Source: Gonapodya prolifera JEL478 (taxonomy: Eukaryota; Monoblepharomycota; Monoblepharidomycetes; Monoblepharidales; Gonapodyaceae). From it: 22,616 nt of DNA. The translations under genes were made by a program, and so were the position numbers. The notes under the pieces are model-generated. The model was not told the DNA's origin. It did no database searches and saw nothing but the letters and a program-made list of their open reading frames with translations. This document shows, piece by piece, positions 11,534 to 21,780 of this stretch. The stretch is from assembly GCA_001574975.1 (NCBI GenBank), contig KQ965841.1, positions 63,001-85,616 on the forward strand, in the 5' to 3' direction. Position 1 is the first letter of the stretch; every line of letters starts with the position of its first letter.

Positions 11534-11994
11534 CTACAGGATATTACATCCCGATTTCTGAGTCTTCGTGTACGGGTTGTCTGCGAATTCGGGCCGTTCG
11601 GGTGTCACGAGGGGATCAGGTGTCGCTTTGATGTAAGCGACGAGGCTGGCGGTCGAGGGAGGGTGGGCAGGTTGTGCGCGGGAGGGCGCGAAAAGGGAGC
11701 ATGTCAGCAACTGAAGACATGTGAATAATGGAAGTTCTGGGTCTGATCCAGGTATCTTGGCGTCGCAACTGAACGTGCACGCCGTATTTCGCTTTACACA
11801 TCCAATCCTTCGCGTTCCGTCCCCCCCAGAAATCCGACTAAATCCGAAGAGTGTTCGCTATCCATCGACTCTCCTCCCCCCTCTTCCTTCACTCACGCTT
11901 TGCTCGCTTCAGACACTTTGACTCGCGGCAGCGCCTCCTCCGCCTTGAGCCTCTCGTTCAGTTGGAGAATCTTTGCCAGTTTGGCTTCCGTCAT
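11534..11994 (-). CDS. STE18: Heterotrimeric G-protein gamma subunit (STE18/Gpg1 type)
   Basis: Complete small protein of 69 aa from two minus-strand exons, 11994-11897 and 11645-11534 (stop TAG 11536-11534), joined in phase 2 across a 251-nt intron. The intron has a GTGAGT donor, a CTGAC branch-like site about 60 nt before the acceptor, and a CAG acceptor. The N-terminal part MTEAKLAKILQLNERLKAEE is the coiled-coil helix that pairs with G-beta. It is followed by PRVKVSEASKALVAYIK and TPDPLVTP, typical of fungal G-gamma. The C-terminus is a CaaX box, CNIL, for prenylation; Leu at the last position usually favours geranylgeranyl, which is family knowledge. It acts at the plasma membrane as part of G-beta/gamma downstream of GPCRs, in yeast in pheromone signalling. 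It lies directly upstream of three candidate GPCR genes in the same orientation. It is too short and too split to stand out as an open frame. Confidence 0.93.
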
Positions 11995-12514
11995 AGCGAG
12001 GTCGTGTTACGGATGGTTTGCGAGATGGTGGTGATAGGGCAGGGGTCCAGGCGCACGATTCCAAGAGATTGAGTGATCGCCCAGTGATGGGAGGGGGTTG
12101 AGAAGACTGATGGGTGATGGAGGACTGTAAGTAATAGTTTGATGTCTATGAGAGGTTTTGGAGTGTTCGATGTTGGGATGGATTGACATGGGGTGGGGGA
12201 CGAAGATGAGACGGCGCGGGGAAGATGGAGCAGCGATGAGTCTCCCATCCGAACAACGCTCTGATGCCCCCCCGTTCCCATCGATGCGACTCACGTTCTT
12301 TTGCGCTGGTGAGCCTGAGCTGAGCGTGGTGATGGGGTGATGAGTGGATCGCCAAGTGCTGTGGCGGCTGTGGACTGCAGATGGCATTTACTTGTGTCGC
12401 CGTTTGATTTCCAACGCTTTCGACCCCTGATGAGCCCTGAAGCGACAGAATAAAAGACCAGGAGTTTTTTTTTTTTCATCAACCCAATACATATTTGTAA
12501 TCCTTCCGTGCTCG
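11995..12514. other. Spacer: G-gamma promoter and enoyl-CoA isomerase 3' end
   Basis: Both flanking genes are on the minus strand. This 520-base stretch therefore carries the 3' untranslated region of the isomerase (stop at 12515) and the promoter and 5' leader of G-gamma. A T-run of about 12 lies near 12464-12476. Short open frames on both strands have no recognisable product. An untranslated upstream exon of G-gamma is possible but not shown. Confidence 0.4.
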
Positions 12515-14257
12515 TTACAACCTTCCTCTACTCTTCGCCCCAGCCTTCTTCGCCTCGATTTCCGCTAGCCGCTTCGCGAACCCAGACGTCGAGTCTCCCG
12601 ACCGGCGCATAACCTAGTTTAGAGTTTCGAACAGGGCACGTGTGGTTGGAGCAGTCAACCATCATGTCCAAGGAGAGGATGTCGCGGTGTGATCTCACCT
12701 GGTAGTAAGTTTCGTTCACCACTGCGGTCTGCATGGCCGAGACCACGGTCGGGCTGCGGATAAGCGCTTTAGCTTCGAGTAGGGTGTTGGGGTTGCATCT
12801 GCGTTCGGTGGCGTGAAACGGCGAACGTAATGACAACGACCAGGAACAGGAGAAGGAATGAGGCGACGCACTTACCGATTAGCAAGCTCGTCCACGAATT
12901 TCGCCAGCTCAGTCGAGAAAGATGCAGCTGGCCAGACCCTGTTGACCCCGCCGGCAGAGTAAAGGTCAGCGGCAGAGACACGGCGGCCCGTGAGGATCAT
13001 GTCTATGGTAGGGAGTCGAAAGCCAAAACCCAAGAGGATCAATATTGGGAAGAGCGGCAGGGAGAGAGGAGCAAGTGATTACAGTGTTGCGGAACAGGTT
13101 TATGAAACGTGACATCAAACATAAAGCGCAAACACAAACGCAGACGTACCAGACGCAAGCCCGCCTCCGACACGCCAGGCCCACGAATAGGACCCCGAAG
13201 CTTCAATCATGGCTCCGATGTGGACGAAGGGCTGTTGTGAGTTAGGTGTGACGAGGGGTTCCGGTGGAAAGAATTCGAGTTGACGAAGCGGCGTTCATTG
13301 AGGTCGACGAACAGAGGCAGGTAGTAGAGTTGAGTGCTCACCATGTACTTTGAGGATTCGTGGTGGACAAGGTATTGGGTTCGGGTGAACAGATGGAGAG
13401 GGGGGACGAAGGCTGTAGTAACTCCAATTGCAGGTTCGAATGCACTGTCGGGACACTCACCACGTAGGCCGAGTCCGATGCGACGATGAGGTCGGCAGCA
13501 GGGATCCATGCTGCTGGCCATCCGACTGCGGGACCGTTGAGAGCTCTGGGAATGTTGTATTTGAGACGTGAATCCAAGTATTTAGAAAGGGACGTCTGGT
13601 CAAAGGTACTCCAAGAGGAGATGGGAAGACGACTCACACAACGACGATCTTCTTGTGCTCGAGCAGGGCGAGGGAAGCTCCCTGGCGTGCGGGAGATTTG
13701 GGAGGGAGCACGAACAAAGTACAAACGATCAATACCGCAGGCATCGCAGACAAACACCGGCAGTCCACGTACTCCAGGTCCGTTCCACAGCATATCGTGC
13801 TGAGCCGCCTGTGATTCGGAAAAGTCCATGCCGACTCTCTTGGCGGAACTTTCTGTAACGTCGCGGAGGTCTTGGCCGGACGAGAAGAATCTGCGATGTT
13901 CGGCAGCACATGGTGCGAGTTTCGGAGATATGGTTGCCACCAAGCAATAAAGGGGTAAATGTAATGCCAATGCCTTGAGAGAGAGTGAGGCGAACACACC
14001 GGCCGGTTCCAGTGATGACAGTGATGACAACCGACGGTATGGAATCGATGTACCGTAGTGCTGAATGATGCAGAGTGGATTGCAATTCGTTCGCATCTCA
14101 CAAACGGAGCGAAAGAGTACGGCTCACCTCTCATTATCTCTGGATACGTGCTTCTCTGAAGCATTGAGTTGAGCGTCTTCTCCCTGCAGAACGTGAGCGT
14201 GGCGACCTTGCCCTCGTGCGACAGATCGACCGTGATGTCGTTGAATTTGGGCGACAT
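12515..14257 (-). CDS. Enoyl-CoA hydratase/isomerase family protein (probable peroxisomal delta3,delta2-enoyl-CoA isomerase type)
   Basis: Crotonase-fold enzyme of 281 aa, acting on enoyl-CoA thioesters in fatty-acid beta-oxidation. Nine minus-strand exons: 14257-14128, 14060-14000, 13890-13773, 13681-13638, 13545-13461, 13231-13150, 13002-12876, 12798-12699, 12613-12515 (stop TAA). All joins keep frame. Landmarks: VVITVITGTGRFFSSGQDL (about residues 54-72) and ALNGPAVG (119-126) form the CoA-binding and oxyanion-hole motifs; ADLIVASDSAYV follows. Then comes PFVHIGAMIEASGSYSW, whose Glu156 sits where the catalytic Glu of the isomerase subgroup is expected. Next are LTGRRVSAADL and a helical C-terminus. 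The last three residues are GRL, near but not matching a PTS1 peroxisomal signal. Hydratase and isomerase cannot be separated with certainty. The 229-nt intron between exons 5 and 6 contains an exon-like segment (see findings). Confidence 0.88.
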
Positions 14258-15324
14258 GGCTGCGATTGTGTGGTGGAGTTGAGAGTGGGGTTTGATTCCG
14301 TTTGCAATCGGGTCAAGTTGTGCCGCCGATTTGAGGGATAACACAAGCACGCATGACATATTTTTATAGTTATGTAGAATTTGTCGAGTGCCAGGAAAGC
14401 CAGCTCGGTGGAAACCAAATCTATATGTCAACGTTATAATACTTGGATCGTATTGCATACTGAACTACAACCATTTACGTAAACCTCAAATTTAGTATCT
14501 TTTCTGTCTGTCTTGTGGAAACGAGAAGTTTTGCTTCGGGGGAACTACACCACAGTTGAGCCGGGGTGTGCAATGTGCGGAGAGTGGTACAACACATTTT
14601 TAGAGGTGCTGTTGTTGTGTGGTTTGTTGGGGCAAGTAAAAATAAAGTTGGAATGGGATGTTTGTGTTGGGGTGGTCTGGTGCTCGCAGACCAGAATTAT
14701 TAGTCTGAATGGCTCTTTCATCGCACATCCAACACTCAAAAAGCAGCGCTACACTCACAGTGTTACATCGGATGTGATACTTCTGTTGATTGTGGTCGTG
14801 TGTGCAACTGATCAAAGGCGTCTGTCCTGCACGGGCACCATTGAAGGTCACGACTTGGAGACCGGAGTAGACACAGTATCGATTATCAAGATAACGCAAT
14901 ATGTTTTGAGTAATAATTTCTCGAATTTAGTCGCCCCTTTCTTCCCAATCGATGAATGACTTGTACCCATTGATTTGTCTCTCTTACCACCCCACCGGTG
15001 ACGCCAGCACAATAATGCAGTCCTCTATAATTCAAGCGACTCCGCTTTCGATGTTGGGGTATGACGGCTCCACCGGGCCGTACCCCTTGGAACGTCTTGT
15101 GACCAGGCGCGGACCGCATCAGACCCTGAACATAATTGGCACCACAGCAAGCAAATTCTGGGAAAAGCAAAAGCCACCTTGACATTCTACTTCTTATACT
15201 CTGCGAGCGACAAGGACGAGGAAAAACGCAATTCAACTCCAGCAAGCTTGGTTACCCCACATATCTTCACCTTTGATTCTGCCGTCTGGCCGCACCTGGC
15301 AACCACGTTTCACCCCCACACAAC
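14258..15324. promoter_or_regulatory. Divergent promoter region between isomerase and mitochondrial carrier
   Basis: The isomerase is transcribed leftward and the carrier rightward, so these 1.07 kb are the shared 5' region. One CCAAT lies at 14945-14949 on the plus strand. A plus-strand frame of 148 codons (14513-14959) and shorter ones have no recognisable motif, and none has a clear splice continuation. I see no supported gene. Confidence 0.4.
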
Positions 15325-17315
15325 ATGTTCCCCACACCCTCCCTCCCCATGCACCCCTCGCTCCCACACACTTCACCCTCCGCCTCCGCCTCTCCCCTCG
15401 TCCTCCCACGGACCTCTTCCTCCGCTGCGGCGCTCGCTGACTCGATCCAGGCGCTCCCAACCCGTGCTCTCTCGACGCAGGCCAGGGAAACATGGGACGG
15501 CGTAACGGCAGCTGTTCGGGCGGGAATGCCCAAACTGGACGCAGCGGAGCTGATGGACTCGGCAAAGAGCTTTGCGGCGGGAAGTGTGAGCGGGGCGCTG
15601 GGAGCGCTTAGTGTGTATCCGCTCGGTAAGTTCGACTTCTTTCTACTGATGATTGACGCGGATGGGGAGGGGACGTCGATACAGGTGGCTGCTGGCAGTG
15701 TGCGGTCGTGAGCGCAGCTGAGCGTCGTGAGTGGGGATGGCGTGATGCTGGGCGGTGCAACGGTTGCACTCCTCCAGCTCAGCACGTGAACGCGGCCCTG
15801 GCAATAAGGCACGGTGCGAATTGGAATTACAGGCGCGAAATGGGAGACAGAGAGAGTTCCTTGATGTGTCTCGGAGATGAATGGAATCTTGGGTGGAGTG
15901 TGGAGAGCAGGACTCCCACCTAAAAAACTAAACTCGTACACCACACTCACCATAACAACCATCACCACCACACCTACACACACAGACGTTGTCAAAACCC
16001 GCATGCAAATGCAGCGATTCACACCCTCCTCGGGCACGCTGGTCGAGCCCGCGCGGTACGTGAGCGTGGCCGACTGCTTCAGGCAGATTTACAAGGAGGG
16101 CGGTGTGAGGGCATTGTACTCGGGGTGAGCCTTGGGGAGGGGGGAGGGGGTGGGTTCGGTTTGAGTGCGTGGCGTTGTACTAAATGTGCCTTCACTCACC
16201 TCACGCCCGTCGCCCTGGCGCACGAAAACAGACTGACACCTCAACTCATCGGCGTCGCGCCCGAACAAGCCGTCAAACTCACCGTCAACGCCCGTCTACG
16301 GACATACATCTCCAACCACCTCTCCTCCACCTCCACCTCCCACCCCTCCCACCCCTCCCACCTCCCCCCACCCATCCTCCCCCTCCACCTCGAACTCCTC
16401 TCCGGCTCCGTCGCCGGACTCGCCCAATCCGTATTCACCCAACCCCTCGAAATCGTTAAGATCAAACTCCAAACGCACGGGGCGCTGCTCAAGACCTCCC
16501 CGCCATACAAGCCCGTGTCGACGCTTGAAGTCGTCAGGAATATTGGCGGGTTCAAGGGGTTATATAGGGGGTTTAGAGCGTGTGCGGCGAGGGATGTTGC
16601 GTTTAATGGGCTCTATTTCCCTGTTTATGTGAGTGTTGCGGCGGGGGTGGTGAGGGAGAGGGAGAGGGAGGGGTTTGGTTGGGTGTGGGAGGATGTTCAT
16701 GCGTAGTAGACCGTCGCTATATTCATCAGCAAGATCGTTCATGTGGTGCACATAGCGACGGAGTACTACAAAGCAAGGAAGCTTCGCGGTAATGGGACGT
16801 AGAGGGCTTGTCGTGGTATAGAGGAGGGTTCTGGATGTCGTTCTTACTCGTTAAATCCCCACGAATAAATACTCACCTCGTTCTCCTCCACCACACAGTT
16901 CTACCTCAAACACAACCTCACCCAACTGCACATCTCCCAAACCGCCTGGGCTTCCGACTCCCACTCCACCTCAACCCCCACTCCCCCGAAACCCCCCCTC
17001 CACTACCTCCTCCTCGCCGGAGCACTTGCCGGAATCCCAGCCTCATGGATCGTGACGCCCATCGACGTCGTCAAGACGCGCCTTCAGGCGTCCGACCCGC
17101 GCCACCCACTCCCTCCCGCGGCCGCACCACCGGCGTCGGGGGAAGGTGGGGGGTTGGGAAAGGAGCTGTGGCGGATTTACAGGACCGAGGGCGTCAAGGC
17201 ACTATTTAGGGGAGGCGCGATGAGGGTTGCGAGGACGGCGCCGCAGACTGGAGTTACGCTGGCGGTGTTTGAGGTCGTGGGAGGGTGGATTTTGGGGGAG
17301 GAGGATGAGGAGTGA
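15325..17315 (+). CDS. Mitochondrial carrier family protein, aspartate/glutamate-carrier-like
   Basis: Solute carrier (SLC25 family) of the mitochondrial inner membrane, 417 aa. Exons: 15325-15625, 15986-16124, 16232-16628, 16899-17315 (stop TGA). It has the three tandem carrier repeats, each with its PX[DE]XX[KR] signature: PLDVVK at 99-104, PLEIVK at 218-223 and PIDVVK at 333-338. Repeat 1 ends GVRALYSG. Repeat 2 starts LTPQLIGVAPEQAVKLTVN and has ARDVAFNGLYFPVY. Repeat 3 ends VARTAPQTGVTLAVFEVV. The GVAPEQAVKLTVN segment and the overall order resemble the carrier half of aspartate/glutamate carriers (Aralar/AGC1). The N-terminal 85 residues are Ser/Ala/Pro-rich with few acidic residues and contain no EF-hands, unlike animal Aralar. 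A Ser/His/Pro low-complexity linker lies in exon 3 (about 178-194). Substrate is inferred. Intron 1 (360 nt) and intron 3 (270 nt) are unusually long for this window. Confidence 0.92.
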
Positions 17316-17762
17316 GGCGGGGGCGCACGGTGGACGTTGATGGGAGGGATGGACGTACTTTCGTGAAGGACAATTCAGATACCCGAGTTTGGAGTTTGAA
17401 CATGTACCCAATTTGGGACAGTATCATGTAGCGTAGTGTCACGTAGATGTAATGTAGTTACCCAAGTTGGTTGATCGTCGTTGAACCTAGACTTTTGATC
17501 TCACAGAACACTTCAATTGCGTGGAGGTCAGTCGTTATGGCAAACAAATTGTAGCTCGAACAACGGCAGGTCTAGCGTCACAACATGTATTTCATTTCAT
17601 TGTACCAGAAGGCTCGCTTCACTGCTCTACCTTCGCCTGCGGCCGCCACGGATGCCATCTGGGACCTTGGGATGCACCGAGACTTGCGTGCAATGCACTT
17701 GCGTCAGCCGTACCCCACACGCGCATAAAAGCCACACTTCATCTGCCGATTTGAACACCGAC
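17316..17762 (+). promoter_or_regulatory. Spacer with promoter of the aldo/keto reductase
   Basis: This is the 447-base gap between two plus-strand genes. A TATA-like cataaaag at 17724-17731 lies 39 bases before the reductase ATG at 17763. That is close for a fungal TATA box, so the transcription start may be very near the ATG or the match may be chance. The 3' untranslated region of the carrier occupies the left part. No gene is seen. Confidence 0.35.
17724..17731 (+). promoter_or_regulatory. TATA-like element before the aldo/keto reductase
   Basis: The octamer cataaaag is followed 31 bases later by the ATG at 17763. It is a single imperfect match to a TATA box, supported only by position. 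Confidence 0.3.
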
Positions 17763-19759
17763 ATGTTGTCGACCAAATCGCCCCTGGCACGATACCGCGT
17801 GCTTTCGAGGACCTGCTGTGAGCGTTCCCTTCTGCCCTGCGTCGACCTGTCGCCTCAGTGATTCTCCGAATCCCCCGCCCGCAGCGCTCCGTGTGTCGCC
17901 GCTTGCGATCGGTGGAATGGTGTGTTTTCCTGCGACATTTCATTTGCGAAACGTGGAAAAGTATTGATTTGATCCTCGTAGAGTTTCGGTATCAAGTGGG
18001 CCTCGTTCATGGGCCCCTGCGACCGAGACACGACGTTTGCGATTCTGGACGAGTACTACAAGCTTGGCGGAAACTTCGTTGATGGAGGTGAGTCTCGAAT
18101 TCATTTGTCGAGGTTACATTGGTCATTTACTCTGATGTGCTGCTTTCTCTTCGTGCACCTCGTCTGGCTTACGCAAGCCGTGAACTACCAAGACGGTCAA
18201 AGCGAGGAATGGATCGGCGAGTGGATCCAGGAGCGCAAGATTCCCAGGAACGAGCTTGTGATTGCGACGAAGTATTCGTTGCCGATCGCCCCTGGAGTGG
18301 TGAATCTGGGGGGAAACTCCAAGAAGAATATGGTGTGTTGCGAAAGGTGTCTATTTTGAGTGGCCTCTTGTTCTAGAAGTACCGTGATCCCAGGTGGCGT
18401 GTCTGGACTTGTCGTTGAAACGTCTTGGAGTCGAATATGTCGAGTAAGTCAGCATTCTCCATGGCTTACTGTGTTTACTCACATTCGCTTTGTCAAGTTT
18501 GTACTACGTTCACTACTGGGACTGTACGTACTCATCATCCCTCCCACCCTAATACGAGGTTTTGATCAATCACCGCAACCTCGCCTCAGACATGACCCAA
18601 CCGCGCGAAATCCTACGAGCCCTGGACGACGTTGTGAGGCAGGGAAAGGTTTTGTTCACTGGGATCAGCGATACACCGGCGTGGGAAGGTGCGTTGCGAG
18701 ATTTGCGGGGTCACTTTAGTTTGTCTGGCGAACAATTGACGCCCTGTTCTGCCTTCGTCTGGTCGACCCAGTCGCACGAATGAACACTTTTGCAGAGTGT
18801 AACAACATGACCCCGTTCTCGGTGTACCAAGGAAAGGTGGGTCGCGGGGTAGATCACCTCGGAACACGGAAATCTGAAACTTGACTAAACGTGACTCGTG
18901 ACCGCATAACGTGCCCCGTCAAAACATCCAGTATAACCTCGGCGAGCGCGACATGGACAGGGATATCATGCCCATGTGCCGTGAACTGGGTGTGGGTGTC
19001 ATTCCTTGGGGAGGTGGGTGATGTCGCGCGACTGGTCTTCAAGCCTGAACGGATGACGCAATACCTCATCTCATGTGACTACCTATTCACCTACACGTGC
19101 TCTGCCTTGAGAATAAAGTTCTGGGACAAGGGAAGTTCACTGGTGCGTTGCCATTGGATTCGTGTCACTTAGCAAGTTCTCAGTGGACTGCATCACGCCG
19201 GCCACTGTGATCTACTGTGGTCTGCAGGAAAATACTCCCGCTCCACCTCCACCACGCCCTCCGAATCCACGCACCGGCGCGTCAAGTTCACGGACACGGA
19301 CTGGTCAATCGTTGACGAGCTCGAGAAAATCGCCGCCAAGCACTCGTGCGCCGTTCCGCACGTCGCGGTCGCGTGGGTCCTCCAGAAACCCAACGTGCCC
19401 AGCCTCATGGTCGGGTGCAGGACGGTGGAGCAGCTGAGGGATAATGTCAAGGCGTTGGAGGTCAGACTGGATGAGGAGGATGTGAGGAGGTTGGATGAGG
19501 TGGGTGCCTATTGGGGGTGAGGCAGTGGTGCTGGGTAAGCCAACGTTCAATGATTTCTAATTTGTGAAATGTGAAGGTATCCGCTCTGGACTTGGGGTTC
19601 CCGCATTCGTTCCTCGGGGGCACGAAGTGGCAAGGTGAGGGTTTCGAGATTAAATTTTTTTACTGCGGTGATCGTCGTCACACGACCCTTGATGACTCAT
19701 CGCTCCGTGCAGACGTTACGTGGACCCGACCTGTCGGCTTGTTCGAAGCAAACTTCTAG
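17763..19759 (+). CDS. Aldo/keto reductase, aryl-alcohol dehydrogenase (AAD14) type
   Basis: NAD(P)H-dependent oxidoreductase with a (beta/alpha)8 barrel, 357 aa, probably cytosolic. Thirteen exons: 17763-17817, 17885-17919, 17982-18087, 18178-18332, 18394-18443, 18498-18523, 18590-18688, 18773-18837, 18932-19013, 19119-19142, 19228-19499, 19577-19634, 19713-19759 (stop TAG). All joins keep frame. The tetrad is intact: Asp64 and Tyr69 in FVDGAVNYQDGQSEEW, Lys97 in VIATKYS, His139 in LYYVHYWDY. Cofactor-side motifs follow: GKVLFTGISDTPAWEVARMN, TPFSVYQGKYNLGERDMDRD, GVGVIPWGVLGQGKFTGKYS and PSLMVGCRTVEQLRDNVKAL. The order matches fungal aryl-alcohol dehydrogenase-like reductases, which in wood-decay fungi act on aromatic aldehydes; that substrate is inferred. 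Exons 6 (26 nt) and 10 (24 nt) are microexons. The start is the only ATG giving a short N-terminus before LRVSPLAIGGM in frame. Confidence 0.93.
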
Positions 19760-19886
19760 GGTAGGAAAGGTTAAACTACAAAGTAGCTTAACTAGCTGAC
19801 GTAAACAGTTTCATAGTGTTGTGGTTATGTTTGTGCATTGAAAGTGGCTCATATGTACATGCACGAGGCGTGCCCTCATTCTCATT

Positions 19887-21265
19887 TCACTGCTCATACT
19901 TCCTTAGTTCATTCGCCAACTCGGAGAACAACTTATCGCTCCTTTCCCCGTCCACTGGTGCCACAGAAGGTATTGCTTCAAGCTCCCGGGCTTTCATTTG
20001 TGCTGATTCTGGAAATACCAAGTAAGCAATCACCACGACGACCTGAGATCGAGCTAGATCGGTCACGAGGCTGATGTATTCGGGGTAGGTTGCCTTGTGA
20101 ACTCGATCACGGAACAATAAGCCTTTGTCGACGATTTTGATCACCTTGGCCTGTTGTTCAGAATGGTCAGAGCACAACACTCGCATAAAGTTACACGCAT
20201 CCCCAACAAAAGCAGCGATGAATTGAAGGTACCCACCTCGTCCACAACTTGCCTTGCCTCGAGCAGAAACACAGTATTCCGTGAAGGGGAGTACTAGACT
20301 CTCTCCAATTCTTGTGGAATCTCCCCCTTGCGGTCGATCAATGTGCGGGGCAGTTCCACTCCGTCTCCCAAGACCGCTTCGAGGTTCTCAACAACAAGTT
20401 GGCGGACCTCATCATCCATCCACAAGTCTTCCGGTTGAGCACTCCGCACACGAATGTAGTTGGAGACAGGAACGTACGTCGCACCATCGACGAAGTCGGC
20501 AAAAGAAAGAACGACCTTGCGGCTTGCACTGCCGTCCGGAAGGAGAAGAGAGAGGCCTGGAGCACGGAACGCGAAGACTACAGGAAGTACCAAGGGGTAG
20601 GCTGTACTTTCAAACACAGCAAAGCTACATGTCTCCACTCACAAATAGGCTGGAGGTCCACACTCGAGATGACAGCGCAGGTTTTCAAGTCTTTCATTAT
20701 CGGATATACATCCTCATCGAAGGTGGGCATGTGGAAGGTCATTTGCAACCGGGGTAACATATAATGGCTGCTCCAAAGTCCCGCGACGGGAGATCCCAAA
20801 ATGGGGTCGCTGCGTCCAAGGGCTTCGCAAGGGGCTCCTTGAGAACCAGCACTCGATGGAGCGGTACTCGATCCAGATCCGGCTCCAAAGCTCGTCTGGC
20901 TTCACGGGCGAGCGACCGAATGTCTGGCGCAGGGCCTGGGACGGAAACTTGCACTTGGTGTCCAACCTGTATTCGTTCTCAGGGTGTCAACTCGGCAATC
21001 CAGAGCGACTGCAGCCTGGGAACGGGGCACGACGACCCCTTGTGAAGAGTCCGACGAACGATGCGGGTTGCCAAGGTCACGGTAAGAGTCGACCATCCAG
21101 GACCCGGTTTCCGGCGATTTGGCCGGATGGGCGCAGAAATCGGTCCGCCTGCTTGATTGCGACGTTTTTTTGTTTTCTTTGATTCCCTGCAAGTTCACGG
21201 AGGGGTGTGACATCCGCCGATTCGTTTGGGTGCGGGGTTTCACAAGGGCTGTGAGATTCTGTCAT
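19887..21265 (-). pseudogene. Unrecognised gene, coding signal spread over several frames, apparently disrupted
   Basis: Coding-like segments run along the minus strand but no intact model could be assembled. From 21265 a frame opens MTESHSPCETPHPNESADVT and stops after about 62 codons. Next is a segment with VPLHRVLVLKEPLAKPLD and FWDLPSRDFGAAIICYPG (about 20950-20745). A change of frame near 20745 has no splice sites to explain it. Then MPTFDEDVYPIMKDLKTC leads to a good donor and a 65-nt intron. Beyond it lie APGLSLLLPDGSASRKVVLS, VRSAQPEDLWMDDEVRQLVV and EIPQELERV, followed by an in-frame TAG at 20296-20294. The frame continues as NTVFLLEARQVVDE, a GT-AG intron, then AKVIKIVDKGLLFRD to a stop at 19887. 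I do not recognise the family. It may instead be two genes, or one with exons I cannot place; the alternative frame at 20965-20714 is also partly protein-like. Confidence 0.4.
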
Positions 21266-21780
21266 GTCATAATTACTGGGGTCTACTAGTCAACAACCGA
21301 GTACCTCCCCTGCTTGGGACCTCTCACAGGCCAAAACACCTCTAAGTTCGCCCACATATCATTGCTGTGGGGTATGAGCTCTATGGGTTACTTGAGCAGG
21401 CTAGTGAAATATTGCGGATCGCCCATGAGGATAGTTGAAGATTCCTTCGAAAAGGGCTGTTCCCCCCATTTCCGTGGTGGAAATTATACTTCAAGTACGC
21501 TTTATGGTTTTTGTGTAAGGCACAAATAACGTGGCGAACGCACGGTCCGACGAAGTGAAGAAGCCCGATTGGTGAGTGAAGACCCCCAATTCTGCAGGAC
21601 ACGGACAAGTGGAATCCCACAGAGAGCTCATTCGAAAGACAGCAGCCATTTCTCGGGCACGCTGACCATTCGATAGGACAGAGAAGGCAAACCACGATCC
21701 TTCTTGTGTATCCCACTGGGAGTTTCATTGCCATTCAGGCATCAACGAAGAGTATTTCCTGATATCCGGTACCACGAGAT
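21266..21780. promoter_or_regulatory. Divergent spacer between the unrecognised gene and the helical-repeat gene
   Basis: This 515-base stretch separates a leftward and a rightward gene and should hold both promoters. Only short open frames without recognisable products occur. No clear TATA or CCAAT element stands out at a convincing distance from the ATG at 21781. Confidence 0.4.

Noticed and set aside
13634-14458. 274-codon minus-strand open frame over the isomerase 5' end
   Set aside because: Only its middle, from MSPKF at 14257 to the donor at 14128, is coding. The rest reads through introns, as shown by the frame of the crotonase motifs.
14513-14959. 148-codon plus-strand open frame in the divergent promoter region
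   Set aside because: It has no recognisable motif and no splice continuation, and the sequence has no coding-like bias that I can see. It was kept as promoter spacer.
15640-15725. Possible C/D-box snoRNA in carrier intron 1 (ctgatga at about 15647, ctga at about 15718)
   Set aside because: The C box is imperfect, no terminal stem can be formed around the boxes, and no internal C'/D' pair is evident.
20254-20764. Plus-strand open frames opposite the unrecognised minus-strand gene
   Set aside because: The minus-strand translation has a normal acidic/hydrophobic pattern and consistent splice sites, while the plus frames are rich in Arg, Ser and His like shadow frames.
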